Positions 1-9,259 of a DNA stretch of 64,000 nt are shown in pieces (position 1 is the first letter of the stretch; each line of letters opens with the position of its first letter). The notes under the pieces were generated by a model. The model searched no databases. It was given only the letters and a program-made list of their open reading frames with translations, and was not told where the DNA came from. Origin of the DNA: Luteimonas galliterrae (lineage in GTDB: Bacteria; Pseudomonadota; Gammaproteobacteria; Xanthomonadales; Xanthomonadaceae); contig NZ_JAMBEP010000001.1 in NCBI RefSeq assembly GCF_023374055.1, positions 1,612,001 to 1,676,000 of the forward strand, written 5' to 3'. Both the position numbers and the translations under genes were made by a program.

Positions 1-2118
1 GTGGTCGACCAGCGCCAGCACCGCCGGCGTCGCCGGGCGCGAGCCGTCGAGCACGCGGTTGAGCATGTTCTCCACTTTCCAGCTGAATTCGCCCAGCACG
101 CGCGCGCCGACCAGGCGGCCGCTGCCCTTGAGCGTGTGGAAAACGCGCCGGATCGGACGCAGCCGGTCGAGCTGGTCGGGCTGCTCGCGCCATTGCGGCA
201 GCAACTGGCCCAGGTTGGCGATCTCTTCCTCGAATTCTTCCAAGAAGACTTCGCGGATCTCGTCGTCGATCTCGTCGTTGCTGAAATCGAAACCGCCGCT
301 GCCGGCCTCGACCCCCTGGCGGTCCGGCATGGCTGCGGCGACATCGGCCGGAGCGGCATCGCCGGCGACGATCTCGTCGATCCGGTCCATGGTCTCGTCC
401 TGCACCACGGCCACCGATTCTTCCTGCGGCAGCGGCCAGTAACGCAGCGATTCCAGGCTCTGACGGGTGATCGCGAGGATCTCGTCGGAATTCTGGCGGC
501 GGTCGCGGATCGCTTCGAGGTAGTACTCCAGGCTGGCCAGCGCATCGGCCAGCGTGTCGAGCTGGCGGCCGTTGGGCACGCGCTTGCGCGACAGCAGTTC
601 GGCCTCGGTGTAGCGGCGCACGCCTTCCAGGTAGTTCGCGGGCTCGGGCAACTCGAGCATGCGCAGCGCGCCGGACACTTCGGCGAGCAGGCGCGGCACT
701 TCGCCCAGCTGCGCGTGGTCCCAATTGGTTTCGACGAAGGCGACGAATCCCTGGCGCGCGTCGGCGAAATTGGCGATCGCCTCGCGCACCAGCACTTCCA
801 GCACCTTGTGCGATTCGTTGGCGATCAGGTCGTCCTGCTCGCCGCCCATGCCCGACTGGCCCAGGCGCGCGACCTGGTCGTCGAGCGAGGCGTCGACGTA
901 CAGCAGCGCGCCGGCGACGTCGAGCAAGGCGTCCTCATCGGTGGGGCGCTCGCCCGAAGTCAGTTCGCGCAGCGCATCGCGCTGCTGCAGCACCACGTCG
1001 CGGGCGACGCCCAGGCCGAGCATGCCGAGCGTATCGGCGACGCGGTCCAGGGCGACGACTTGCGGCTGCAGCTCGCCCGCATCGCTGCGGTTGGTGCGCA
1101 GGTGCAGGTCGAGCGCATCCTTGATGCGCAGCAGGTCTTCTTTGATCGCACCGGCGACGGTGTCCAGCAGCGCGCGGTTGCGTCCGCTCAGGCTGCCGCG
1201 CGCGTGCGCGAGTTCGGACTCGCTCGGCGTTTCGCCGACCAGGCCGAACGTGGCGCGCAGCGCATCCAGCGCCGGGTGCGGTTCGGTGGCTTGAGCGACG
1301 TGATAGAGCAGCTGGCGCGTGGATTCGAGCTGCGAGTTCGGCGCGCGTGCGCCGCCGTCGCCGTCGCCGAATTCGCGGCGGGCTTCGCGTTCCACGCTTC
1401 CGAAAGCCTCGCGCAGCGAATAGGCGCCGCCGAGGCCGCCGTCGCGCAACGCGGCCGCGGTTTCGGTGGCCACCCACAGCATGCGGCGCGCGGCCGGCTC
1501 GCTGGCCAGGCCGAGCAGGCCCTGCAGCGATTGCGCCAGCGTGGCGTAATCGCCCGGCGTGCCTTCCGTCCAGCCCGCGAGCGATTCGCGCAGGTCGGCG
1601 AGCAGCGGTTGCGCGTCGGTTTCGCGCTGCCGTCCCGGCGCGTCGATCGGCGCCGGCAGCGTGACCGGCAGCGGGCGGTCGAGATCGGGCGCGAACAGCA
1701 CGCTTTCGCTCAACCCCTTCTCGCCGCGCGCGCCGCGCAGTTCGTTGAGCAGCGGCAGCAGGACGATCGGGATGTCCTTGTGCCCGCCCTGCAGGCGTTC
1801 CAGATAATCGGGCAGCAGCACCACGCCGCGCATCAGACTGGTGCAGGCCTCGTCGCGGTTGCTTACCTGGCCGGAGGCGATCGCCTTGGCCAGCGCTTCC
1901 ATCTCTTCGGCCACCATCGCCGGCGCATACAGCTCTACCATCCGCAGCGTGCCCTGCACCTGGTGCAGGAAGCCGGCGGCGAAGCGCATGCGGCTGGGGT
2001 CGGCGGGATCTTCGGCGTAGCCTTCGATCTCGTGCTGCGTCTGGCGCAGCGTCTCGTCGAGCTCGGGTTTGACCCAGCCCAGCGTGGTGTAGTCGATCGC
2101 GTCGCGCAAAGCCGTCAT
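1..2118 (-). CDS. chpA: ChpA-type hybrid chemotaxis kinase of type IV pili, N-terminal part (cut by window edge)
   Basis: This is the histidine kinase of the Chp/Pil chemosensory pathway that controls twitching motility. Only about 706 N-terminal codons are visible; the rest lies beyond base 1. The start ATG at 2118 opens a long helical region without catalytic motifs, as in the FimL-like N-terminus of ChpA. The first clear phosphotransfer (Hpt) motif, HTLKGSG, lies near residue 661, with H661 the likely phospho-acceptor. Further Hpt, CheA-type kinase, CheW and receiver domains are expected but outside the window. It is the last visible gene of pilG-pilH-pilI-pilJ-chpA, 79 bp after pilJ. Family assignment comes from the Hpt motif plus context; the kinase core is not seen here. 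Confidence 0.85.
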   Translation of the reverse strand, partial: MTALRDAIDYTTLGWVKPELDETLRQTQHEIEGYAEDPADPSRMRFAAGFLHQVQGTLRMVELYAPAMVAEEMEALAKAIASGQVSNRDEACTSLMRGVVLLPDYLERLQGGHKDIPIVLLPLLNELRGARGEKGLSESVLFAPDLDRPLPVTLPAPIDAPGRQRETDAQPLLADLRESLAGWTEGTPGDYATLAQSLQGLLGLASEPAARRMLWVATETAAALRDGGLGGAYSLREAFGSVEREARREFGDGDGGARAPNSQLESTRQLLYHVAQATEPHPALDALRATFGLVGETPSESELAHARGSLSGRNRALLDTVAGAIKEDLLRIKDALDLHLRTNRSDAGELQPQVVALDRVADTLGMLGLGVARDVVLQQRDALRELTSGERPTDEDALLDVAGALLYVDASLDDQVARLGQSGMGGEQDDLIANESHKVLEVLVREAIANFADARQGFVAFVETNWDHAQLGEVPRLLAEVSGALRMLELPEPANYLEGVRRYTEAELLSRKRVPNGRQLDTLADALASLEYYLEAIRDRRQNSDEILAITRQSLESLRYWPLPQEESVAVVQDETMDRIDEIVAGDAAPADVAAAMPDRQGVEAGSGGFDFSNDEIDDEIREVFLEEFEEEIANLGQLLPQWREQPDQLDRLRPIRRVFHTLKGSGRLVGARVLGEFSWKVENMLNRVLDGSRPATPAVLALVDH

Positions 2119-2197
2119 CGCCTATGCCTCCAGGCGAGCGCGCGCGTCACGACCGCGGTGGGTCCATTACCGTTCATGCCTTCGTCGATCCCTCGGC

Positions 2198-4216
2198 TCA
2201 GGCCGGCAGCTTGAAGTCGGCGACCGAACGACGCAGATCCGCCGCGAGTTGCGCCAGATTTCCGATCGACTCGGCCGTCTGGTTGGCGCCCTGCGAGGTC
2301 TGCGCGGTGATCGACTGGATCGTGTTCATCGTCTGGGTGATGTTGGACGCCGCGCTGGACTGCTGCTGCGCAGCCGACGAGATGCCTTGAATCAGGCTCG
2401 ACAAATCGTTCGACACGCGTTCGATCTCGCCCAGCGCGGTACCGGCGTCTTCGGCCAGGCGCGCACCGCTCACCACCTCGGCGGTCGTCTGTTCCATCGA
2501 ACTGACCGCTTCGTTGGTGTCGGACTGAATCGTCTGCACCAGCGTTTCGATTCGCTTGGTCGCGTTGGACGCGCGTTCGGCCAGTCGCTGCACTTCGTCC
2601 GCCACCACCGCGAAGCCGCGGCCCGCCTCGCCGGCCGATGCGGCCTGAATCGCCGCGTTCAGCGCCAGGATGTTCGTTTGTTCGGAGATGTCGTTGATGA
2701 GTTCCACGATCGAGCCGATTTCCTGCGAGCTTTCGCCCAGGCGCTTGATTCGCTTCGAGGTTTCCTGGATCTGGTCGCGGATCGAGTCCATGCCGGCGAT
2801 CGTTTCGCGCACCACGCCCGCGCCCTTGGTCGCGATCTGCACGGAGCGTTGCGCCACGTCGGCCGACTCGGCGGAGTTCTTGGACACCTGGTCGATGCTG
2901 GCCGCGATTTCGCTGATGCGGTCGGAGGCGGAGGAGATTTCCTGCGCCTGGTGTTCGGCCGCCTCGGCCAGGTGCATGGCGGTGGCTTGCGTTTCCTGCG
3001 CGCTCGATGCGACCTGCACCGAGGTGTCGGTGATCGTCTGCACCAGGCTGCGCAGCTGTTCGACGGCGAAGTTGATCGAGTCCGCGATCGCGCCGGTCAT
3101 GTCCTCGGTCACGGTCGCCTTCACGGTCAGGTCGCCTTCTGCGAGCGAACCCATTTCGTCCAGCAGGCGCATGATCGCCTCCTGGTTGCGGTCGTTGAGT
3201 TCCTTAGTGCTCTGGTAGCGCTTGCGTTGCGCGCTGTTGAGGCTGAACAGCAAGCCGGCGATGGCCAGCAGCACCGCCACACCGGAAATAATCGATACCC
3301 ACACGCCGCCCAGGATCGAAGTGTCGCGCAGCGAACCGAACGAGTTCAGCGCGCGGAACAGGCTTTCGCTGTCGGCCAGCAGCTTGTTCGAGCCGGTGGT
3401 CAGCGAGGCCGCCGCGGACTGTGCGGTGAACAGGTTCTGCGAGGTGCCGAGGATGGCGTCGAGGTCCTTCTTCATCTCGACCCACAGCGTGTTGGCCTGG
3501 TTGAGCGCGGCGACCGCGGCCGGCGCGGTTACGCGCTGCACTTCGCCGCTGCCGCCCTGGCGCAGGCCGGTAAGCACGTTGTCGAACACGCCCACGTCCC
3601 GGGTGAGCGCGTCGCCGGCGAGCGATGCGGTCGGGCCGCCTGCGCGCACTTCGGTCACGCGGCGGGCCAGGTTACCGGCCAGCACGTTCTGGCGCAGCGC
3701 CAGGTAGACCTGCGAGGCCGGCGAACCGCTGGCCGACATCGCGCGCACCACTTCGTCCAGCTGCGCCTGCAGCTGCGGCACGCGCTGATTGAAACGGTCG
3801 GCATTGCCGGCCAGGCCCAGCACGGCGGTCTGGCTGGCCAGCACCTGGTCCGCGCTCTTGCCCAGCGGCGCCCAGGTCTGGGCCACGGTGTCGATCGGGC
3901 CGGAGACGCCGGTGGTCGCGCCAAAGCGGTCGCGGAGCAATTTGACGTCGCTCTCGATCTGCGTCTTGGTCGCCCGGAACGCGGCGAACGACTGCGCGTT
4001 GCCGCCCACCGCCTCTCGGCCCTGGTTGGCGAGCTTCTGCGAGTTCACCTGCAGGCTCGAAGCCGCGGTACTGGCGCCGCCCAACCGGGAGGCCTTCCAG
4101 ATCGCGTAGCCGGTATTGGCGCCGAACACCAAAATGGCCGCCACCAGGATCAGAAGCCAGGCGTTGGTGCCGATGTTGCGGCCCTTGCCGGCAACGCTAT
4201 CCATCACAGTGCTCAT
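2198..4216 (-). CDS. pilJ: PilJ, methyl-accepting chemotaxis protein of type IV pili
   Basis: This is the inner-membrane chemoreceptor that feeds the Chp kinase. The 672 aa show a first transmembrane helix at about residues 20-38, a periplasmic helical region, a second transmembrane helix at about 305-326, a HAMP linker and a long cytoplasmic signalling coiled coil. The conserved receptor hairpin is visible as [20 protein letters not shown] followed by [15 protein letters not shown]. Length and domain order match PilJ. It lies 51 bp downstream of pilI. The neighbouring CheR-type methyltransferase pilK found in Pseudomonas is absent between pilJ and chpA. Confidence 0.93.
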   Translation of the reverse strand: MSTVMDSVAGKGRNIGTNAWLLILVAAILVFGANTGYAIWKASRLGGASTAASSLQVNSQKLANQGREAVGGNAQSFAAFRATKTQIESDVKLLRDRFGATTGVSGPIDTVAQTWAPLGKSADQVLASQTAVLGLAGNADRFNQRVPQLQAQLDEVVRAMSASGSPASQVYLALRQNVLAGNLARRVTEVRAGGPTASLAGDALTRDVGVFDNVLTGLRQGGSGEVQRVTAPAAVAALNQANTLWVEMKKDLDAILGTSQNLFTAQSAAASLTTGSNKLLADSESLFRALNSFGSLRDTSILGGVWVSIISGVAVLLAIAGLLFSLNSAQRKRYQSTKELNDRNQEAIMRLLDEMGSLAEGDLTVKATVTEDMTGAIADSINFAVEQLRSLVQTITDTSVQVASSAQETQATAMHLAEAAEHQAQEISSASDRISEIAASIDQVSKNSAESADVAQRSVQIATKGAGVVRETIAGMDSIRDQIQETSKRIKRLGESSQEIGSIVELINDISEQTNILALNAAIQAASAGEAGRGFAVVADEVQRLAERASNATKRIETLVQTIQSDTNEAVSSMEQTTAEVVSGARLAEDAGTALGEIERVSNDLSSLIQGISSAAQQQSSAASNITQTMNTIQSITAQTSQGANQTAESIGNLAQLAADLRRSVADFKLPA

Positions 4217-4267
4217 GTTCGACCTCGATCTCTCGTGTTCTGCAGTACTTCGGTGGTTACGGCGCGG

Positions 4268-4831
4268 TCAGGCCGCGGCTTGTCTGAATTCGGGGGTGCG
4301 CGACAGCCGTTCCAGGCTGAAGATCCCCCATGCGTCGTCGCCCAGGCGGTAGCCGCGCTCGACGAAGTGCGCGTAGCGCCCTTCCGCCAACTGCGCCGCC
4401 GCCAGGTCTTCCTGCTGGATCTGTTGCGAATCGTTGAAGCCGCGCTGGCCGTAGAGCTCGTCGATCAGCACCGCCACGTCGCCGCCCTGCTGGCGCATCA
4501 GCAGCATGCGCTGGCCTTCGTGCATCACGGTGCGCGCGCCTTCCAGGAACTGCTTGAGGTCGATGATCGGCAACAGGTTGCCGCGCACGTTGGCCACGCC
4601 CAGCATCCACGGCTGTGCGCCGGGCACGGGGGTGATGGCGGGCACCGGCAGGATTTCCACCACTTCGTCGAAACCCGACGCCAGGCGGTGCGCACCGATG
4701 CGATAGGCCACGCCGCGCCACAAGCCGGGCGCGTCGAGCTGCTCGGGCAAGCCGACGACGTGCGCCAGGCTTTTCCGCTCGTACTCGGCCAGGATCTCGA
4801 AAGGCTCGTGGCTGCGTTGCTTGGCCATCAT
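4268..4831 (-). CDS. pilI: PilI, CheW-like adaptor
   Basis: A single CheW-like domain of 187 aa is expected to couple the PilJ receptor to the ChpA kinase in the cytoplasm. Typical CheW strands are visible (LGVANVRGNLLPIIDL and VAVLIDELYGQRGF). The start ATG at 4831 overlaps the pilH stop codon; a second in-frame ATG at 4828 is also possible. The overlap implies translational coupling with pilH. Confidence 0.92.
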   Translation of the reverse strand: MMAKQRSHEPFEILAEYERKSLAHVVGLPEQLDAPGLWRGVAYRIGAHRLASGFDEVVEILPVPAITPVPGAQPWMLGVANVRGNLLPIIDLKQFLEGARTVMHEGQRMLLMRQQGGDVAVLIDELYGQRGFNDSQQIQQEDLAAAQLAEGRYAHFVERGYRLGDDAWGIFSLERLSRTPEFRQAAA

Positions 4832-5199
4832 GCTTTGGCGCCGATCAACTCGTTGATGCGGGCGATCAGGGCGTCCTCGCGCGGCGGCTTGACGATGTAG
4901 TCCTTGGCGCCCTGGCGCAGGCCCCAGGCGCGGTCGGTCTCCATGCCCTTGGTGCTGACGATCAGCACCGGAATGGCGCTGGTGTCGGCGTCCTTGGACA
5001 GGGCGCGGGTCGCCTGGAAGCCGTTCATGCCCGGCAGCACCAGGTCCATCAGCACCAGGTCGGGCTTTTCGCGGCGGCACATCTCGATGCCGTCCTCGGC
5101 GCTGCCCGAAGACAGTACCTCGTGGCCGTTGCGTTCGAGCAGCTGGGTGAGGACCGCCGTGTCGGTCGGCGAATCCTCGATCAAAAGAATGCGGGCCAT
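4828..5199 (-). CDS. pilH: PilH, single-domain response regulator
   Basis: A CheY-like receiver of 123 aa. The acidic pair is E8-D9, the phospho-acceptor is D52 (in LVLMDLVLPG), the conserved hydroxyl residue is S82 or T83 and the conserved lysine is K104 (VKP). There is no output domain. In Pseudomonas PilH works with PilG downstream of ChpA to set pilus extension and retraction; the same role is inferred from synteny. Its stop codon overlaps the pilI start, and pilG lies 19 bp upstream. Confidence 0.92.
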   Translation of the reverse strand: MARILLIEDSPTDTAVLTQLLERNGHEVLSSGSAEDGIEMCRREKPDLVLMDLVLPGMNGFQATRALSKDADTSAIPVLIVSTKGMETDRAWGLRQGAKDYIVKPPREDALIARINELIGAKA

Positions 5200-5218
5200 G
5201 CGTTGCCTTACCCCCTGG

Positions 5219-5617
5219 TCAGGCGTTGACGTGAGTACGGATAGCGCCGAGGAGCTCCTCGCGCGTGAAAGGTTTGGTCAGGTATTGCTCGGAACCGACG
5301 ATGCGGCCGCGCGCCTTGTCGAACAGGCCGTCCTTGGAGGACAGCATGACCACGGGGGTGGACTTGAATAGTTGGTTGTTCTTGATCAGCGCGCAGGTCT
5401 GGTAGCCGTCCAGGCGCGGCATCATGATGTCGACGAAGATGATCTGGGGCTGCTCGTCGGCGATCTTGGCCAGCGCCTCGAAACCGTCGTTGGCGGTGAC
5501 GACGGCATAGCCTTCGCGCTTGAGCAAGGTCTCGGCGGTGCGACGGATCGTCTTGGAGTCGTCGATCACCATCACCTTCAAGCCGTTGAGGCTGGGTGCG
5601 CTGCCCTGGTCCTGCAT
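5219..5617 (-). CDS. pilG: PilG, single-domain response regulator
   Basis: A CheY-like receiver of 132 aa with D19-D20, phospho-acceptor D63 (FVDIMMPRLDG), S93/S94 and K115 (TKP). It is the first gene of the pilGHIJ-chpA operon and diverges from gshB, the same neighbourhood as in Pseudomonas aeruginosa. The upstream sigma70-like promoter at 5670-5698 would drive the operon. Confidence 0.93.
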   Translation of the reverse strand: MQDQGSAPSLNGLKVMVIDDSKTIRRTAETLLKREGYAVVTANDGFEALAKIADEQPQIIFVDIMMPRLDGYQTCALIKNNQLFKSTPVVMLSSKDGLFDKARGRIVGSEQYLTKPFTREELLGAIRTHVNA

Positions 5618-5669
5618 TTTTCTGTATCCCCTGTGCGCACGCGAAGAATAGGCGTGCCGCGAAACTACC

Positions 5670-5698
5670 TATATCCCAGCCCCGGTGCGCACTGTCAA
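5670..5698 (-). promoter_or_regulatory. Candidate sigma70 promoter of the pilG operon
   Basis: On the minus strand a perfect -35 hexamer TTGACA (5693-5698) is followed after 17 nt by GATATA (5670-5675) as -10. This is about 50 nt upstream of the pilG start. The perfect -35 and optimal spacing are seen; activity is inferred. Confidence 0.55.
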
Positions 5699-5798
5699 GT
5701 TTTCGTTATAGGAATTTTCGCTGAACGGAGCGAGCCCGAGGTAGGGTTTGGCACGACTGGTAACATCACTGCCCAAATTGGGGAAAAAGCGACCATCC

Positions 5799-6746
5799 AT
5801 GCCGCTCGATATCGTTGTCGTGATGGACCCGATCGGGTCGATCAAGATCGCCAAGGATTCCACTTTCGCGATGCTGCTGGAAGCGCAGCGGCGGGGCCAT
5901 CGGCTGCATTACGTGTTGCCGGGCGGCCTGTCGCTGCGGGATGGCCGGTGCAGCGCCCGTACGGCTGCCCTGAGCGTCCGCGACGATCCCAAAGGCTGGC
6001 ACGAACTGGGAACTGCGTCACAAATCGAGCCGGGTCCGGGCCACGTGATCCTGATGCGCAAGGACCCGCCGGTGGATGCCGATTACCTGCACGACACCCA
6101 CCTGCTCGGCTTCGCCCAGCGTGCCGGAGCGCAGGTGGTCAACGATCCGCAGGGCCTGCGCGACTTCAACGAGAAGCTGGCCGCGCAGGAATTCCCGCAG
6201 TGCTGTCCCCCGACCCTGGTCAGCCGCGACGCAGCCGCCCTCAAGGCTTTCGTGGCCGAGCATGGCGATGCGGTGCTCAAGCCGCTGGACGGCATGGGCG
6301 GGCGCTCGATCTTCCGGATCAAGGCCGGCGACGCCAACCTCAACGTGATCCTGGAAACCCTGACCGAGGGCGGCCGGCACCTGGCCATGGCCCAGCGCTA
6401 CCTGCCGGAGATCGTCGACGGCGACAAACGCATCCTGCTGGTCGACGGCGTCCCGGTCGACTACTGCCTGGCCAGGATCCCGCAGGGCGACGAATTCCGC
6501 GGCAACCTGGCCGCCGGCGGCCGCGGCGAGGGCCGCCCGCTGAGCGAACGCGACCGCTGGATCGCGGCCCAGGTCGGGCCGGAAATGAAGCGCCGCGGCA
6601 TGCGTTTCGTTGGATTGGACGTGATCGGCGACTACCTGACCGAGGTCAACGTCACCAGCCCCACCTGCATCCGCGAGCTCGACGCACAGTTCGGGATCAA
6701 TATCGCTGGGCTGCTGTTCGATGCCATCGAAGCGGGTATGCGGTGA
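5799..6746 (+). CDS. gshB: Glutathione synthetase
   Basis: ATP-grasp enzyme joining gamma-glutamylcysteine and glycine in the last step of glutathione synthesis. The chosen start (MPLDIVVVMDPIG) gives 315 aa, the usual length, and removes 17 unrelated upstream codons. The C-terminal active-site block GDYLTEVNVTSPTCIREL and the ATP-grasp segment around LKPLDGMGGRSIF are clear. It diverges from pilG. Confidence 0.96.
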   Translation: MPLDIVVVMDPIGSIKIAKDSTFAMLLEAQRRGHRLHYVLPGGLSLRDGRCSARTAALSVRDDPKGWHELGTASQIEPGPGHVILMRKDPPVDADYLHDTHLLGFAQRAGAQVVNDPQGLRDFNEKLAAQEFPQCCPPTLVSRDAAALKAFVAEHGDAVLKPLDGMGGRSIFRIKAGDANLNVILETLTEGGRHLAMAQRYLPEIVDGDKRILLVDGVPVDYCLARIPQGDEFRGNLAAGGRGEGRPLSERDRWIAAQVGPEMKRRGMRFVGLDVIGDYLTEVNVTSPTCIRELDAQFGINIAGLLFDAIEAGMR

Positions 6747-6756
6747 AAGAGCGCTT

Positions 6757-6809
6757 GGACACGGATCGGGTCCGATAAAAGCAGATAAATTCGAGAAGCT
6801 TCCGTGTCC
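6757..6809 (+). other. 9-bp inverted repeat between gshB and the tonB-like gene
   Basis: GGACACGGA at 6757-6765 is a perfect reverse complement of TCCGTGTCC at 6801-6809, with a 35-nt loop. It lies in the 95-bp gap just upstream of the tonB-like start and could be an RNA stem or an operator; nothing in the sequence decides which. Confidence 0.4.
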
Positions 6810-6841
6810 GTCAGATTCGATCCGCGCCCAGAAAGGTTTTG

Positions 6842-7720
6842 ATGTCGGCCATTCCAGCCCCCGCCGTTCCCCAGATCGGAGAGAACCAGCGCCTAACGGC
6901 CTCGCTGGCGCTGTCCCTGCTGCTGCACGGCATGTTGATCCTTGGCTTGGGCTTCGCCTTGGACGATGCCGCGCCGATCCTGCCGACACTGGACGTGATC
7001 CTGACCCAGGCGCAGACCCCGCTGACGCCGAAACAGGCCGACTTCCTGGCCCAGGCCAACAATCAGGGCGGCGGCGAACACGACAAGAGCCTGCGCCCGC
7101 GCGAAGCCGAAATCGGCCAGGTGCCGCAGCCCGAAGCCGGCGTGGCCCCGCGTGAGCTGCGCGCCCAGGCGCCCGCGCCGCAGCCTCCACCGGAGGCGCG
7201 CGTGGTCAGCACGCGCAGCGCCGAAACCCAGCTGCCCGCGCCCGAAGCTACGCCCACGCCGCCGGAAACCTCGCTGCCCCAAGGCCAGCAGAAAGTCGAA
7301 CGCGACCTGGCCATGGCGCGGCTGGCGGCCGAGATCCACTTGCGTTCGCAACGCTACGCCAAACGGCCCAAGCGCAAGTTCGTGTCGGCCAGCACGCGCG
7401 AATACGTCTACGCCACTTACCTGCGCGGCTGGGTCGATCGGGTCGAGCGCGTCGGCAACCTCAACTATCCCGAGGAAGCGCGCCGTCGCCACATCGGCGG
7501 CGTGGTGGTGATCACCGTGGCGATCCGCCGCGACGGCAGCGTCGAACGCGCCGACGTGATCCAATCCAGCCACATCCCGATGCTCGACGCCGCCGCATTG
7601 CGCATCGTGCGTTTGTCCGAACCTTTCGAGGCGCTGCCCAAGACTGAGGAGAACGTCGATATCCTCCATGTGACGCGTACCTGGCAGTTCATGCCCGGCG
7701 GCGAGCTGATCGACCAATAG
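6842..7720 (+). CDS. tonB3: TonB-family energy transducer (TonB3-like)
   Basis: Inner-membrane anchored, periplasm-spanning protein of 292 aa. It has one transmembrane helix at about residues 18-38, a long proline- and alanine-rich periplasmic segment and a C-terminal TonB domain (LNYPEEARRRHIGGVVVIT, then DAAALRIV and RTWQFMP). The ATG at 6842 is preferred over an in-frame TTG one codon upstream; GAAAGG precedes it. In Pseudomonas aeruginosa the gene tonB3 sits next to gshB-pilG and affects twitching motility. The same position here suggests a pilus-related role rather than siderophore uptake, but this is inference. Confidence 0.82.
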   Translation: MSAIPAPAVPQIGENQRLTASLALSLLLHGMLILGLGFALDDAAPILPTLDVILTQAQTPLTPKQADFLAQANNQGGGEHDKSLRPREAEIGQVPQPEAGVAPRELRAQAPAPQPPPEARVVSTRSAETQLPAPEATPTPPETSLPQGQQKVERDLAMARLAAEIHLRSQRYAKRPKRKFVSASTREYVYATYLRGWVDRVERVGNLNYPEEARRRHIGGVVVITVAIRRDGSVERADVIQSSHIPMLDAAALRIVRLSEPFEALPKTEENVDILHVTRTWQFMPGGELIDQ

Positions 7721-7722
7721 CC

Positions 7723-8286
7723 ATGACCAAGTTCGAATACCTCTCGGTACTCACGTCGATCATCATCGGTTTGGCGTTGGCGAACCTGCTGTCGGGTGCG
7801 GCGCGGTTGATCCAGTTGCGCGCGCGGGTGCGGCCGCACGCGACCACGCTGTGCTGGATGGCCATGCTGTTCCTGGGCAACATCCAAGTCTGGTGGGTGG
7901 CGTTCGAGCGGCGCGAGGCACGGGAATTCTCGTTCTTCGCCTTCCTGCTCTACCTGATGATGCCGATCGCGATGTTCCTGGTCAGCTACCTGGTGCTGCC
8001 GGATTTGGGCGACGAAGATGCCGTAGATCTGCCGGCGAATTTCGAAGGCAACCGGGTCTGGTTCTTCGGCCTGCTCGCGCTGGTGCCTGGGGTGAGCCTG
8101 ATCGAAGAATGGGTAAAATACGGCGCCGTCCCGCTGGATACCGACGCGGCGTTCCGGATCGTGTTCGTAGCGCTGTGCGTCGTCGCCGTCAGCATCCGCA
8201 GTGCGCGCTTCCATTTCTGGAATGCGCTGTTCGTGCTTGCGGGTTTTGTGGCTTACGTCTCGACGCTGTTCCTGCAACTGGCCTGA
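7723..8286 (+). CDS. Integral membrane protein of unknown function
   Basis: A 187-aa hydrophobic protein starting 2 bp after the tonB-like stop, so probably co-transcribed. About six membrane segments are visible: residues 8-27, 44-60, 66-89, 107-125, 143-157 and 163-186. The rest is short loops with no catalytic or binding motif that I recognise. Function unknown. Confidence 0.75.
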   Translation: MTKFEYLSVLTSIIIGLALANLLSGAARLIQLRARVRPHATTLCWMAMLFLGNIQVWWVAFERREAREFSFFAFLLYLMMPIAMFLVSYLVLPDLGDEDAVDLPANFEGNRVWFFGLLALVPGVSLIEEWVKYGAVPLDTDAAFRIVFVALCVVAVSIRSARFHFWNALFVLAGFVAYVSTLFLQLA

Positions 8287-8298
8287 TCGCCGCCAAGG

Positions 8299-8376
8299 GC
8301 GGGCCTTGGCCCGCTATCGCTCCGTCGGACGATCGCTGCGAACGTGCTGGATCGCAATGGTGGGCCAAGGCCCACC
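8299..8376. repeat. Two related hairpins between convergent genes
   Basis: Two palindromes, GCGGGCC-TT-GGCCCGC (8299-8314) and GGTGGGCC-AA-GGCCCACC (8359-8376), share a GGGCCTTGGCCC core in opposite orientation. They fill the gap between the membrane-protein gene and lepB; the second abuts the lepB stop. They look like dispersed repeats that may also act as bidirectional terminators, although neither has a T-tract. Confidence 0.55.
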
Positions 8377-9003
8377 CTACAGCTTTTTCCAGACGAGGCC
8401 TTCGCCGCGACGGTAGTAGACGCTCACCGCGCGCGCATACAACTCGCGACTATCGACCAGGCCGAAGACGCGGCCGTCCCGGCTGTTGCCGCGATGGTCG
8501 CCCACCATCAGCACCTTGCCTCGCGGAACGACCAGATAGGGAATGTCCGGCCCGCCGCCGTAGTCGAGATTCAAGTCGGCCCGATGCGGCCCGAACCATT
8601 CGACATCGCGCTCGCTGGCCGAGGCCAGCGGCCTGCCGTTGATCGTCAGCCGCCCGTCGACCAGGCTCACCTCGTCCCCGCCGACGGCGACCACGCGCTT
8701 GATCAGCCGCGTGCCGTCGAGCGGCGACTTGAACACCGCGATGTCGCCCCGCTGGGGGACGCCGCGCGGCACGATGTCGATGTCGGTGAACGGAACGCGC
8801 ACCCCGTAGGCCGTCATGTCGACGAACACGCGGTCGCCGGTCATCAACGTGTCCTCCATCGATCCGCTGGGCACGCTGTAGTGGTTGGCGAACGAAGTGC
8901 GCGCAACGGCCAGCAGCAGCACCATGACCAATAACGGACGCGCTTCCGCCTGGATCCAGCCGAGGATTCCCGAGTTGGGTTCGCGCTGCTTGCTGATTTT
9001 CAT
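8377..9003 (-). CDS. lepB: Signal peptidase I
   Basis: Membrane serine protease that removes signal peptides. The 208-aa protein has a single N-terminal transmembrane helix (about residues 22-38), the catalytic serine in PSGSM (S48) and the general-base lysine in RLIKRVVAVGGD (K102). The C-terminal box reads GDHRGNSRDGR, where the commoner form is GDNRDNSxDSR. It is shorter than the E. coli enzyme. It lies away from lepA and rnc, so it may be a second, specialised signal peptidase. Confidence 0.88.
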   Translation of the reverse strand: MKISKQREPNSGILGWIQAEARPLLVMVLLLAVARTSFANHYSVPSGSMEDTLMTGDRVFVDMTAYGVRVPFTDIDIVPRGVPQRGDIAVFKSPLDGTRLIKRVVAVGGDEVSLVDGRLTINGRPLASASERDVEWFGPHRADLNLDYGGGPDIPYLVVPRGKVLMVGDHRGNSRDGRVFGLVDSRELYARAVSVYYRRGEGLVWKKL

Positions 9004-9090
9004 GAGGTTTTCCAGGGTGGCCGATGCATCGACCGCGGCGAACGGTTCTTAGTTCCTGTACGGAAATCCCCATTCCTGGAGGCCAGCGGT

Positions 9091-9259
9091 TTTTAAGCCG
9101 TCATTCCCGCGAAGGCGGGAACCCAGCGACTTACGCTCTAGCCCTCTCCCGCTTGCGGGAGAGGGTTGGGTGAGGGCGCGCGATATCGTAAATCGCGACG
9201 GCACGATCTGGAGGAGCAAAGTTACTGGTTCCCGCCTTCGCGGGAACGACGGCTTAAAA
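9091..9259. repeat. Nested palindromic repeats (family D around family C)
   Basis: The unit TCATTCCCGCGAAGGCGGGA (within 9091-9129) recurs inverted at 9229-9259, as CCCGCCTTCGCGGGAACGA. Between them lies a CTCTCCC/GGGAGAG hairpin at 9141-9177. The right arm ends just before the tsaB stop. The block fills the lepB-tsaB gap and holds no gene. Confidence 0.8.

Noticed and set aside
4268-5080. Longer pilI reading starting inside pilH
   Set aside because: The upstream part is out-of-frame pilH sequence; the CheW domain begins after the ATG at 4831.
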